A DNA stretch of 64,000 bases from Siphonodentalium dalli. Lineage: Eukaryota; Mollusca; Scaphopoda; Gadilida; Siphonodentaliidae. A model generated the notes under the pieces. The model did no database searches. It had not been told where the DNA came from and was given only the letters and a program-made list of their open reading frames with translations. The position numbers and the translations under genes are program-made. The DNA lies in contig CP136061.1 in NCBI GenBank assembly GCA_032622095.1, positions 171,993,107 through 172,057,106 on the forward strand, in the 5' to 3' direction. Position 1 is the first letter of the stretch. Every line of letters starts with the position of its first letter. Shown here piece by piece: positions 47,717 through 60,059 of this stretch.

Positions 47717-48079
47717 CCAACTGCAGTTAGCCGTGTGGCCGCGATGTTGTTGCAGTTCAGCCTCGGTGGAAACACAAACCGCACCGCAGTTAAGTGGACA
47801 CTTGTTTTGTCCAGTGCTGTAGCTAATAGCTTGTTATGGAAATCCCTCATTTAGGTGAGAAGCACCCGAGTATATTGGGTATATAAAACGATAATAGTAA
47901 AACAATTCTGATAAAACTATCGTAATGATAGAAGAGTTCATGAAACTGGATACAGTGTATATGATTGAATGATCATATTAAAATATAGCACGTTTGTTTG
48001 TTGATTCGAGCAATTATATTTAATTGTTAATTAACGATCCCTTTAATGCCTTGTGTGTCAGGTGCGCGTTTGTGATGTG

Positions 48080-48422
48080 TTTTGTCTCGAGATTTAATTG
48101 CGACGTTATCGTCACCATTTGCGGGACGTTTGCGGAAATCTCATTTAATAATTTTCAACGTTTTCGGAAAATTACTTTCTGCAAAGTCGATGTTACGGAC
48201 TCTGGAAAATAGCGGAATGTTTGCGGAAATCTTTATTAACGTTTCGGTAATTTTTGCGGGAAAACTCATGGCGTTTGCGGAAATCTTTATGTAACGTTTC
48301 GGTAATTTTGCGGAAAAGTCATGGCGTTATTCGGAACATTTGCGGAAAAATTCAGACGATAGCGTTGCGGAAATCTCGACGTTTCGGAAAATATTTGCGG
48401 ATTCCGCAAAGACTTTTGAGAC
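48080..48422. repeat. GCGGAA-saturated element, copy 2
   Basis: It contains about a dozen TTTGCGGAAA/TTTCGG motifs. Two near-copies of 'cggaaatctttattaacgtt' are present (48226 and 48280). It ends with tccgcaaagacttttgagac, the inverse of the start of copy 1 (41140). Confidence 0.75.
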
Positions 48423-48799
48423 TTCAACATTTTTTTTAATTTCTTTAACAAAGCGGCGTCGACTTGCCACGTTTTCGGGGGACACTGTGGTCGGTTGACC
48501 TTTTATTTTTGTTTGCATCATTTGCATTTTAAATAACCTCCAGGGGAAATGAATGGTCGCTCGCCTCAAATGTGCAGGCCTGCTCATCCTAGGCAGTATG
48601 CTACACGGAGGCATGCACCGGTTGTCAGCCCAGCTCATGTGAAGGCAGTGTTGCTCGTGTTTAGGAGACAATGTTTACTAAATTCAGGAGAAACTGTTTC
48701 TCAATCGGAAGACTGGCAGAGTTTCAGCAGACTCCCAAGTAAATCTGAAAAGTTAGCAAGTCTGCTATATGGTGTTAAAATTTTTCTCTGTATTTTCAG

Positions 48800-48961
48800 A
48801 TTGCTATGGGTATTTCACTACACAGAATTAAATGTATCAGGCTTTTATATGGTGAAGATCCATGGGGAGATTCAAAACTAGAATTAGACAATCCAAAAAT
48901 AAAGCCACAACCAAGAGGCAATGTGATAGCTGCCAGAATAACCAGTGAGAATCCTGACGAG
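48800..48961 (+). CDS. ACACA: Acetyl-CoA carboxylase exon C (end of biotin-carboxylase core)
   Basis: Fifty-four codons, phase 0/0, acceptor ctgtattttcag and donor GAG|gtaaat. It reads [30 protein letters not shown] and [17 protein letters not shown]. The length equals the vertebrate exon as I recall it. The segment holds the C-terminal part of the biotin-carboxylase domain; the RITSENP motif is strongly conserved in eukaryotic ACC. The next expected exon (beginning GFKPSSGTV in animals) is not found in the remaining 15 kb, so it lies outside the window. Confidence 0.97.
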
Positions 48962-48989
48962 GTAAATATTTAGCCTTCTGTCTGTCGAT

Positions 48990-50765
48990 CGATTTGTCAT
49001 TCAGTTGATAATTGTTACATCTCATCTGAAACTACACAAAAAGGATAATCGGGGAGGGGGATTGGAGGGGAATGCCATTTTAGTAGTTTGCTGAAATTCA
49101 TTTCAATTCACCAATATAAGTACTTATTTGCAACAAAAAAAAAAAAAATCAACTGGACACCAAAAAAACTAACACATGCAATGATAAATATTTTATTTAT
49201 TTTCTCGCAGGCATTCATGATTTCAGATAATGTCAACTATGCATCAGATGTTGAACTTAATATAAAGTTATTGCCGACGACCATTGCAAGAGTGAAGACA
49301 TTCAAACAGCAATTTCATTACGCACATCCTTTTCTATATCTTTTAACATGCTTCTGTTGACACACATTTCCTGTATGTTTTTGTTAAAATTTGTTAATTT
49401 ATTAAAATTTGTTTATTTATAACTATTTGTTTAATTGCGTCATTGCTCAGCTGAAAGGAAATTTAAGATTCCCGGGAATTTTATCAGATTATGTGAATCC
49501 TATTGAAAATGAAAGTAAGATCCGGGAATTGTATCAAATTCCGAGAATCCTATCAGATTCCTAGAGTAAAACAAGGCAAGGAGGATTCAACACTTCAGCT
49601 TCATGCCTTTGTAATATTTTCGTTGAATGGATTCACAATTTATGAAGGAGCCTTTATAAATAAATTGGTTATTGGTGTATGTTTACATGTATGCTTAGAG
49701 CCAGTGATATTTACTACTATACTTGATCCTCATTTTCTCGTGCTTCCTCATATTCTCGTGCATTTGTTGTTTTCCTGTAGCGTGAGACGATGTAGCAACA
49801 CTGCATGTGTGATTCGCGTAACAGTAATTAAGGTAATTTCACCTGCTGTTGACGTAAAGCCAAGAGCATTATTTTCCTAAAGTAAAGCCTACATCAGTCA
49901 CCAAAATGAGGACAAAATAGGTAAGTCTTACAAAATACTAGATATTTATTGAATTTAGCCCAAATCCCCAATCAAAAGTGAGAAAGGAGACGAAAGGGAG
50001 ATAATTGATTGCGAAAGGTGTGACCGTTGCCATCTTTGAAATTTTCAGCTTGGTCACGTGGCAGTTACCAGAGGTGTGTTCGATTCAACTGGCTGGAGTA
50101 CTACTCCGCGTAGGTAATTTCTCCAAGGTAAAAGTTGTCCCAATCTCAATTATCTCCTATCACAGCAAATGGGTTCTCCTATTGCACCGTTACTAAACCA
50201 GGCACATTGGCAAGATAGAAAAGGAAGTTTATTGCTAATTTTAAACTTTAAATGATATTTACAAACTATTCATTATAAACTTCTGAAATAATTTTTTGCT
50301 CAATGTCTTGAAACTGCAAATAAACAAACTTACTCTTACTGACTAGTTAATATGACCATACATAAACGTAATAAAGCCCACATAGATTAAATATATATGG
50401 CAGTTTGTTGTACAAAATACATTTATAATAACAACTGCTTTTGAATTATCCCGGTATCGAAATTAGTCGACGAAATTGCTGTGACACATGCAGATAAAAG
50501 GAAATAATGACATTTCTTCCCGTGTTCACGTAGAACTTTCGAAGAGGTGTTCTTTTGTGCAACACTGTTCACATTTTCACAACACGGTATCTACTCGATG
50601 TGTGTACTGTAACACCGAAGATCTGATAGCGTTGATATATAATAAAATTATATTACAATATGCTCCAAGTTGTGTGTTGAAGTTCGGCAGCGTTGAAAAA
50701 ATTCACACCGATAATGCCGGTGACTTATAAGTTAATAAGAAAGTGATGTGACATATAACCGCACT
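48990..50765. other. No recognisable feature
   Basis: AT-rich intron with a poly-A run near 49134-49147. The 125-codon ORF at 49503 matches no family. Confidence 0.4.
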
Positions 50766-51763
50766 ACATGTGGAGTGATTACAAAGTGTGCTGTATAGCT
50801 CAGGATATGTTGCTACACAGCTAAGTCATGTAGTCCCAAAATATCCAACGTCTATTCAAATCTAAGATGCAAATGCTCATTTGCATAAGTTGGAGGGAAT
50901 TGAGTGACGTCATATAGTGTAGTACAGTTCACAATCTGAAGGAACAACAGCCTGTTACAGTCATGTTGCAAGCATATGAGTGCTCTTCCCATATCCCAAC
51001 TCAAGAATACATTGTGGCATTAAGAACTAACCACGATTGAGCATAGTGACATTAACGGATTGACAGACCCATGCCATAGTGTACGTCGCAAGTATATGAA
51101 AGCATGTATTTGACACTATCTCAATATTTGGGATATATACACAAAATACAATGTGAAATTAAGAACTAGCCACGATTGAATAAAGTATACCACCACTGGT
51201 TGGACAGACCATTGCCATAACTAGTGTATGTCGCACTAGGGCTAAGCTACCCCCGACAATACACTGTTATAATTTATTATGTATTACTGCCACTGTGTCA
51301 TTCGTGTGTATTGTAAATAAACTATCCTATTCCTATCCTATCCTATATATACACAAAACCGCGCGTGTGAGTTATTGTTGTCAGTATATCGGACGGGTTC
51401 AGTGCCGTATGATAGCATAATCTGCCAAAAAACATTATTGTTCTCCTTAAGAGATTCATGCATGAGTGTCATACACTATTGGCCAGTAACACACATGTTG
51501 CTCTGTTTACCACACGTTTGACCGATATATTCTAACTAACTCTTCCCCACCGATGTCTCTACATCCCTGCAAGATGGATGTTGCCTAAAACTGTTTTTTC
51601 AATGAAAGTGCTCAATTTCAGGCAAAAAACGCATAGATTTAACCATAAAACCATAAAATCTGCTTAAATTTAATACGGACACCAAACAGTCATACATGTA
51701 GTCGAGAATAATGTACCCAATTACTGGCTATGTAACCATTTTAAGGCTTTATTATACCCCCAC

Positions 51764-52670
51764 TTTCGAAGAAAATGGGGGGTATACTGGATTGACTGCG
51801 TCTGTCCGTCACGCTTTCTCCCTCCGTGTGTCCGTCCATCGTCCGCCCGGCGTCCATCCATTCGTCCTTCCGACCTCATAACTCGAACAACTATGAATCA
51901 ATTTCAATAATTTTTTGTATGCAATCTCCTTAGGACTGCCTCTCCGCATGATGCTAATTGCGGTTTGGTCCGACTTTTTTTTTTAAAGTTACGCCTCATT
52001 TTCGACTTTTTCGGTTTCCGGATGATATCTCAAGTTTGGATCCTTTAATTGCAAATACCGTTTTTTTGTAGATCAGTCATATCAAGATACAGGTTGAGTT
52101 CGAATTTGAGTTTGATCAGATGATTTTTTCTAGAGTATTAATTTTTTTTTACTTAGAAAATTCAATTTTTTGTCCTTTTTTTTTTGGTTTCCAGATGATA
52201 ACTAAAGTTTGGATTGTTTAATTGGAAAATCTTTTTTTTTGTGGGTCGTTCATATCAAATACAGGTTCGAATTTGAGTTTGATCCAATGATTTTTCCCAA
52301 AGTTATGGGCCTTTTGACTTTGAATTTTTTTTTATAATAATTTTCTGTTTTTCTGTATGAGGGTACCTTCATGGTGTAATCAACTCCTCCTACAGTTTTG
52401 ATTGTAGATATTTGAAACTTCCTTTTTTTGGATGCTATCACACTTGACAAAAGCCATCTTAGATGCTAAGGTTGCGTTTCATTTTCTACCCTTTTTCGGG
52501 TTTCTGCCATCATTCGAACAAATATGAACCAATATCAAAATTATTAATCCATTTTAATTTTTCTTTAAAGTTAAAAATCTTTTTTGTTGGGTTTACAGAT
52601 AATGCGGGTTGAATTTGCCACGGTGGGGGTGTATGCTAGCACTCTAGTGCACACCTCTTGTTTGTTTTTT
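51764..52670 (+). repeat. G-run/GTCCGTCC-headed element with 'ttcataactcg' units
   Basis: It begins ccccactttcgaagaaaatg, gggggtatactggattgac, then CCGTCC tracts, then degenerate ~140-bp units ('tttgatccgacttttttt', 'gttcgaatttgagtttgatc'). It ends 'gcactctagtgcacacctct'. It is an insertion into the large-unit repeat and the same class as 1986 and 42315. Confidence 0.7.
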
Positions 52671-54613
52671 ACAATACTTTGTGCACTGCGCTACTACGTC
52701 AATAAAGCAATGTTAAGTCCATATGTCAGGATGCATTAATCAATGTCGCAACCATGCGACTTATCCAACTCTCGAACGCAATGTGAAATTAAGAATTAGC
52801 CACGCCATACTATTTTTTTTTATATAATTTTCTGTTTTTCTGTATGAGGGTACCTTCATGGTGTAATCAACTCCTCCTACAGTTTTGATCGTAGATATTT
52901 GAAACTTCCTTTTTTTTGGATGCTATCACACTCGACAAAAGCCATCTTAGATGTTAAGGTTGCGTTTCATTTTCTACCCTTTTTAGGGTTTCTGCCATCA
53001 TTCGAACAAATATGAACCAATATCAAAATTATTAATCCAAATTTTTCTTTAAAGTTAAAAATCTTTTTTGTTGGGTTTACAGATAATGCGGGTTGAATTT
53101 GCCACGATGGGGGTATGCTAGCACTCGAGTGCACACCTCTTGTTTTTTTTTGTACAATACTTTGTGCACTGCGCTACTACGTCAATAAAGCAATGTTAAG
53201 TCCATATGCCAGGATGCATTACCGTATTCTCGCGGGTATAAGACCAGGGGGCCTAGGGAATAAATAGCTTGAAAAGGCATGGGTGGTCTTATACCCCGGA
53301 AAAGTTTAAGCCCACCCCAAATTTTGTTCAATTTCAGTGGTGGTAAGTATTTGATATCAGCTTGTAGACAGAAAAAAAGATTGACAAACTCGAGAAATTT
53401 AATATTTATATTCAAAACTGAAAAGTATACTTCGTAGGCATGATCGAGAATATTCAATAAAATAAAATAAAGTGAATCTTATTTGTTTATTAAATTATAC
53501 TTCCCGCAGCTTCCCGGGGAAACAAATCATTAACAGACACCAAATACAAAAGAACCGAGTCGCTAACGGCGTATATATGTAGCTTCAAGTTCAAAAGCCA
53601 TGCGCGGCTATGCGCGTACAAAGCCACAGGTGTCTGTCCAACTACAGTACTGTAAAAACATATTTTTCGCGTTCAGTGACAACGTCGGTATGTTCCTTCA
53701 TGTAACCAAACACAGAGAACTGGCTTCCTGGTTATGTAAACACACAGTGGGTATAATAATGAAGCAGAAGGGGAACTTGTCATTGAACAACAATGTCTTC
53801 CAAACAACATGATTACATCAACGTTATAACCAAAATAAAGGTTATTGACATTAACATTTTTAACCTGCATTTTGTTCACGTTTTACAGTATAAACAGTTT
53901 AGGAGCGATAACTCTATTTATTAAAACACGTGCTTTTTTAGCAGAAATATAACTGTCTTTTGTCAGTACTGTTAGTGTTAAATAATTACACTCACTGGCT
54001 TTTGTTAAACATGCAATTAGTCGCTATTGTAACATCCTCTATGTGGACAACGGGTCATGAATAAAGCGTCGGGTTTATTAGTTTCCTAATCGGATTAAGT
54101 CTGAACATTGATATAAACTATAGACTACTATAGACTATAGATGCAGGATTTACCCACACTGCTTACAAAATTTAATAGTGTCATTTATGGCGTGAATTAT
54201 GGGAATGTTGGGCAATAAAACAACAAGACAAGTGTTATTATAATATTTTAATATTCACATTTAATTGAAAAATCACTTTCTTAAAGTAACTTATAGGCCT
54301 ATTTACCTTTACTTAATCTGGAAGCCGGGGATATTCCCCAATACTCGGCTTTCATCTATTTCATCAGTTTTACCCCGATTTTTGGTTTGCAAAGGCCCAT
54401 ATCCGAGTTTAAGCCGTTTTGGAGGGGTTATGATTAGGGCTAGGGAGGGGGTGGTCTTATACCCCGGAAAACTTACTTCTAGTGAAAATACTGGGGTGGT
54501 CTTATGCCAGAAAGTGGGCTTATACCCGCGAGAATACGGTAATCAATGTCACAACCATGTGACTTATCCAACTCTCGAACGCAATGTGAAATTAAGAATT
54601 AGCCACGCCATAC
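52330..54613 (+). repeat. 487-bp tandem duplication, second copy interrupted
   Basis: 'ttttctgtttttctgtatga' at 52341 recurs at 52828 and similarity continues to 'agccacgccatac' (52810 and 54610). Copy 2 carries the 1318-bp TA-flanked element; discounting it, the copies have the same length. Confidence 0.88.
53222..54539. mobile_element. Non-autonomous Tc1/mariner (pogo/Tigger-like) element, 1318 bp
   Basis: The ends are CCGTATTCTCGCGGGTATAA and the inverse TTATACCCGCGAGAATACGG, each flanked by TA (53220-53221; 54540-54541). The neighbouring duplicate copy at about 52735 shows the uninterrupted site gcatTAatcaatg, so borders and duplication are directly proven within the window. Subterminal 'ggtggtcttataccccgga' occurs near both ends. 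No transposase; the 170-codon ORF at 54265 crosses the end repeat and is not credible. Confidence 0.93.
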
Positions 54614-56559
54614 TGTATGTCGTACGCATATGGATGCACTTGACACGATATCAATATCGCACGCTTGGTATGGAATATATATACAAAATTCTTCCCCACA
54701 AGTGTCTCTACATGCCTGCAATATGGGTGTTGCGTAACACAGTTTCTTCAATAAAAGTGCAAAATATCAAGTTCTAAACTCATAGATTTAACCACACAAC
54801 CTGGAAATTTTAAGCATTTTAGTGACTATTTGTATTTTTCCTGCAATATCTGTTCAACCTTTTAATGATGGGACTATTGCAGCTTTAAAGACCATGTGCC
54901 AGTGCCTTCTCTTATATAGGGAGCCTCGTATGTGTAAGAGAATGCGTTGGAACACGGTTTTTGCAATATTTCTGGAAATTCCAGTCATTAAAGTGTTAAA
55001 TTTAATAGACATCAATCACCATCAGCATCAAAACTCTGTATAGCAGGTTGCGTCGAGAACAATGTACACACTTACTGGTTATGTCACAATTATAAGGCCG
55101 TATTATATATTTTGAATGCGTTCTTACATCACTTATTTTCACACTGCGCTGGCACATCGATAAAGGACTTTCAGTCTACATTCTAGGATGCGTTGATCAA
55201 TGTCGCAATCATATGGGCGTCCCTTCCGGAATATCGACATACTCAACTCTGAAACACATTGTGAAAGTAAGGAATAGCCACCATTGAACTTCGTACCACT
55301 AATGGATGGACAGACTATTTGCATAGTGTATGTCGCAAGCATATGAACGCACTTGCCACCATATCAATATCACTCGCTTGGTATGAAATATGTATACACA
55401 ACCGCATGTGTGTGTTCATGTCGTCAGTTTATCGGACAAGTGCAATGACATAATGATGGCTTAACCTGTCAAATACACTTCCACGATCGCATGAATTTCA
55501 TAAACATTCCGCAAGTAACACACATGTACATTTATGTGTTTATCACACGAAGATAACTATCTTCTAACTAACCCCACCCACGTCTTAACATCTTTGCAAG
55601 GTGTGTGTTCCTACAATGGAATCGCGAAATTGCAAGTTAGGAGCTGGAAATTTTAAGGATTTTAATTCTATTGATTGTAGTTACCATACCTGCTTAAATA
55701 TAACAGACACCACACACCATCAATATCAAATCACAATCATACAAAGTAGAGCTAAGAACACTGCAGCCAATTACTGGTATACCACAATGGTAAGGCTGTA
55801 GTTTGGTTATACTGAGTTAATTTCCACTGTACTACTGCATCAATAAAGGATCTTTCAGTCCATATGTCAGGATGTGTTCATCAACGTCACAACCATATGG
55901 GCACACCTCCCAAAATATTGAAATATCATGAGTCTGGAACGCATTGTTAAGTAAAGAAATTACCAAATTAGCAGACTCTTGTCATAGTGTATGTTGCAAG
56001 AATATGGACACATGTGCCACTATTTCAATATGAAACGTTGGTATGAAATATATACACACAACTGATTGTGTGTTTCTGTCGTCAGTTTACCAGACGAGTG
56101 CAAACGCGCAAGGATAGTACAATTATCTGCACGAACAGTAAGATACCCTATGTGTTATTCTTATGGGATCACAGCAGTTTCACAAACTTGTGGCCAGTAG
56201 CACTGGTGTATGTTCTTTCTTTGAGGACAATCAGTGAAATACCCTACGTGGTATCCTCGCACGCGCATCATAAAGTTTCAGCCAGTAACACACATGTGCT
56301 GTTGTGATCACCACACGCTCAACACAGTTGAACACACATCTCTAACTGACTCCCTTGTCTCTACATCTTTGCAAGATGGGTGTTGGCTAACACAGTTCCT
56401 TCAACTGAATCGTGAAATTTCAACTTGGCAACTCATCGATTTAACCAAAAACACTGGATATTTTAAGCAGTGTAGTGATATAATATGCTTAACAATGCTT
56501 AAAATGTCACTGATATTGTTTGTATTTGTCCTGGGATAATTTTCATATCTACTTAAGAC

Positions 56560-57930
56560 ATTGTTATTAGAATGAGATAATAATCATCCATTCATTCATT
56601 TAATTACACGCATTAGACATGTACCAGTCAGGCTGGTTTGCCCGCTGGAATTAGTTTAATTAGGGGGGGGGCATGCACATTTTTGCTCAAAAAGTGGGTA
56701 ATGGGCTACTCACGAGGACCCCCCTGAGCAAAAATTCAGATAGCCTTCAGGTGCCAACATATATTCATATTTTATACCAATACCATGTTTTGTATTGAAT
56801 AAAGATATAAATAATGTCTTTTATTTATATTACTAGGAAGATAAAATCACATGATAATAACCAGAAAGTCACAAGTTAATTTTGTTTACACCAATGCTAA
56901 TAAAATATAATACACTAATTCTTACAAAAACACAACATTGAGATGCAGGTGAACAGTAAGTGACACATCCTTTGATTTTATTGATTTGATACCTCTTTGA
57001 TTGCTCCAACAACTAAGAATAGAATAAGATGTGTATAATTCACAACAAATTTAACACAAGTGTATACTATTATACATCTTTATTTTTTTAGAAAAACAAT
57101 TGGAAAACATAATGAAAGCACAGATGTGCTTGAGTATCTTCTCCTATTCCACACGATACAAAGACGTGACTGTATTAACCTTCCAAATGCTCAAAAAATG
57201 GGGGCGCGCTTATCCAAAAGGACCACCCCATGTTTTATTTAGGGTAAAAAACCCAAATTGGGCTTATCTACAAGGATGGGCTTACTGGTGGGTGTATACA
57301 GTATGTGTGCTAAACTAGAGTTTGGTGGGGGTAAAATAGGTTTGGCAGGGAGGACCAATTACAATCAGTTTCGCCTATTGGTATTTATGGCTCAACTTTG
57401 TCCACTGGACATGACAAACATGGCAAGAATAACAAAATACTACCGGGTATCTGACTATTGGTGAGCTCCGTGGTCCGGTGGTTAGCGCGTCGGACTTGTG
57501 TTGCTGTCAACACATCGGCATGCGTTCGCGCCTCCAGCTGGCCAAAGTGAGTTTCATACAACAGTGGCTTGTCCAAAAATCGATTAGCGGGCACTTGTGA
57601 GATCGCGTGCTGTTCGAATTTCGCGCCAAGTTGTGACCCCCTGAGCAAGGTCACTCGTACTGTGTCTGTTTCGCTCCACCCAAGCGTTAACACGGGTACC
57701 CGATTATGAGCAGTGAAAGATCTTGTCAGTATGCTAGTCACATTGTGACTGTACCTCCCCCTGTCCCCGGGGAGCAGTAGATGGATTACTGAATGTTCAG
57801 GCTCATCGGGGTAATAATTGTCCAACGCATTGAAACTAATTCCAGCGGGCAAACCAGCCTGACTGGTACATGTCTAATGCGTGTAATTAAATGAATGAAT
57901 GGATGATTATTATCTCATTCTAATAACAAT
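56560..57930. mobile_element. 1371-bp unit bounded by a perfect 98-bp inverted repeat
   Basis: 56560-56657 and 57833-57930 are exact reverse complements over 98 bp (attgttattagaatgagata ... ctggaattagttt). The arm includes atgaatgaatgg repeats, looking like a retroposon tail. The interior has a tRNA-like SINE head at 57461. No target duplication is visible. It could be a DNA transposon that captured a SINE, or an inverted duplication of the SINE 3' end. Confidence 0.85.
57461..57930 (+). mobile_element. tRNA-derived SINE
   Basis: The head gctccgtggtccggtggtta + gcgcgtcggactt matches a tRNA 5' half with RNA polymerase III A box (about 57471-57483). gcgttcgcgcctcc at 57523-57536 is a degenerate B box (GTTCGAnTCC consensus). 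A body of ~300 bp and an (aatg)n tail near 57889-57903 follow. A minus-strand ORF of 155 codons over it is not real. Confidence 0.72.
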
Positions 57931-60055
57931 ATACCCCACTTTGATATTCTGGCTTGTTGGTGTATTTAGATTTTGTTTAAAATATTGTGATCATATTGTT
58001 GCCGCCAATATTTAATAATCAGAAGTCAATCACATCATCTAGGAGTCTTCATGTCTTTGATTACACTTTCTGTAAGACATACACCTTTCCAAATGTAATA
58101 CAAGATTTACACTCTTCAGAATAGAAGGAGTGTATATTTTCCTAAGAACAAGTGGATCAATACTCTGTATATTGATAATATGTTTTGCACTGGAGAAAGA
58201 AATACACATCAGCTTCCTGGAGTAATTTCCTTTGTGAACACAGGTTCAAGAATCACCATATGTACAGTGTACACATGGAAGCCTCGGATTACCTCCACCC
58301 CAGAGGTATCCATTGTACACATGACTACCTCATATAATTTGGAAAGAAAATGTTTCTTGTTATCTTGCATTTCCCAACACTTCATTCTAGTATTATAAGG
58401 ATGCTGGAATTCCAAGTTTGCAAATTCTTAAAAGACGTTGGTTCTTTTCTTGTCGGTTATTGTCGATATTGTCTTTGCCAGTGACCCACATTCCATCATG
58501 AGAGCTCATGGGGTAACACAGAAAATATTGGCTTTGACCTATGTGTCATCATAGTCATGAGACAACAGTTCCTTAAATCACTGCTTGTGAACGTGAATTT
58601 TACACCTGTTCAATGAAGTTATCTGACACCATTTGCAAATTTAGTCAGAAACAAGTACATGTCAGATCAGAGTTGAACTTCTGATAGTTTGTGTGATAAG
58701 TAGGTTGTAGATCTGAAGTATCTGACACTGAAAATAGAAATGAAACAGTTTTAAGTATACAATGCACATATCACATGCATCTGGACATGATTTTACAAGT
58801 CTTGTTGAATAACTGATCAATTGTATGCTTCATTATAAGTACTATGGCTTCTTTTCGAGGAGTTTGAACAGATAAATAAAAGGAATGACTAAAAGTACTT
58901 CCTTTTGATTCTGACCAGCTTGAACTATTAAAACATGTAAATGATTAGGTAAGTGAATTGTTTTTTACATCAAATTAATATTATTGCTGTCATCATTAAA
59001 AACAACATTACAAAATACTAGCTTGGTACCGGAAGTTGCTCAGTTACCTTAAGTGAGGATTAAATTATGAATGCGCATTCAAGACTTCTATCCAAGTCAT
59101 TTAAATTAATTATTAGTGATCTTTTGAGTCAACTGAGATAACCGGACCTACTCCATGAGACAGGAAAGTTCCACCGATTCTCCCTCCATATCATCTAAGG
59201 CTAGGCTGAAGATAAACCGCTCTTTGTTGCTAATTATTAGTGCCACTTTAAGTGATCTGAACACCACGGCACCTATCCCATGACAATCCCTTGGTCAAGA
59301 TATCCGTGTGTATCAATGTTCCTACATATCTAATAATTTGATACTAAACACTCTTTATTAATCATCTATCTATGTTCATATATTTCATTAGTCCCCCTTT
59401 ATATCATATGAGGTCAAAGGGATGACATGACATTCTCCTGGTCAATTTAAACGTGTGTAACAGTTTTTAGCTCCGTGGGTCCAACCATTTTAGTTGTAAT
59501 TAATTAAATTAATCACGAGAGCCACTTTAAATCATCTGATGTCAGGGGCACATGTATCAATTGATCTCTCACCTTGTATATCATACGTAGGCAGGTTTGT
59601 TTCGTTTATCTCATACGTGGTAATTCCTCTAATGGGCGAATAATAAAGCCGAGGTGGTGCCTGATTTAAAAAAACTGTTTGAATATAATTATTTGTCTAA
59701 CAACCGTTCGCGAGTAACCTTAATTCTGATTAGTTAAGATGAACGCGATTATCCAATCGCTGCATATGTGGCTTGGAAAGACGAGTTCAAAGTGTGTGTC
59801 GAGGTCAAAATATTTTTGGAAACATATTTTTTGTTTAACAGTATTGTAGATTCAATGGTCTCCCAGCGTCGAGTGTGTATACGCAGTACTCACTAAAGCC
59901 CACGGCTCGCCGCTTTGCGGCATCGCCTACGTGAGCTTATAAATTATGATAGTATATCATAATATATTTTTTTTTTAATCTGCATTAAATTTTTTTATAT
60001 ATTCAAAACGATGTTTTCAGTAAACTATTTTTCTCACTTATTCCAGCCTAAACCA
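57931..60055. other. No recognisable feature
   Basis: AT-rich intron sequence, without an identifiable gene or repeat shared in this window. Confidence 0.4.
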
Positions 60056-60059
60056 TCCA

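Larger units (their letters stand above)
31155..48799 (+). other. ACC intron B-C, 17.6 kb
   Basis: Phase-0 intron from gtaagc to ctgtattttcag. It is filled with DNA transposons, minisatellites and one LINE remnant, listed separately. Confidence 0.9.
50766..56559 (+). repeat. Large-unit tandem repeat (~0.77-0.88 kb units)
   Basis: A recurring order of phrases marks the units: 'gtatgtcgcaagcatatg', 'ttggtatgaaatatatacac', 'acacatgt', 'catctttgcaagatgggtgt', 'tagatttaacc', 'aggatgcattaatcaatgtc', 'aatgtgaaattaagaattag'. The 'gatgggtgttg' landmark falls at 51569, 54721, 55598 (variant) and 56373. Between the first two lie another array (51764-52670), a duplication and a transposon. Non-coding throughout; the short ORFs are not conserved between units. 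Confidence 0.7.

Noticed and set aside
41140-48422. A single 7.3-kb transposon with GTCTCAAAAG ends
   Set aside because: No matching flanking duplication was found (gagc versus ttca), so two independent copies are as likely; kept only as a low-interest observation.
54265-54777. 170-codon ORF
   Set aside because: It begins inside the TA-flanked element and runs across its terminal repeat into flanking satellite, so it cannot be an ancestral gene.
57461-57540. Functional tRNA gene
   Set aside because: Only the 5' half and a degenerate B box resemble tRNA; there is no acceptor stem pairing, and the sequence continues as a SINE body with a repeat tail.
57385-57852. 155-codon ORF on the minus strand
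   Set aside because: It runs antisense through the tRNA-derived SINE; its sequence is dictated by the SINE and resembles no protein family.
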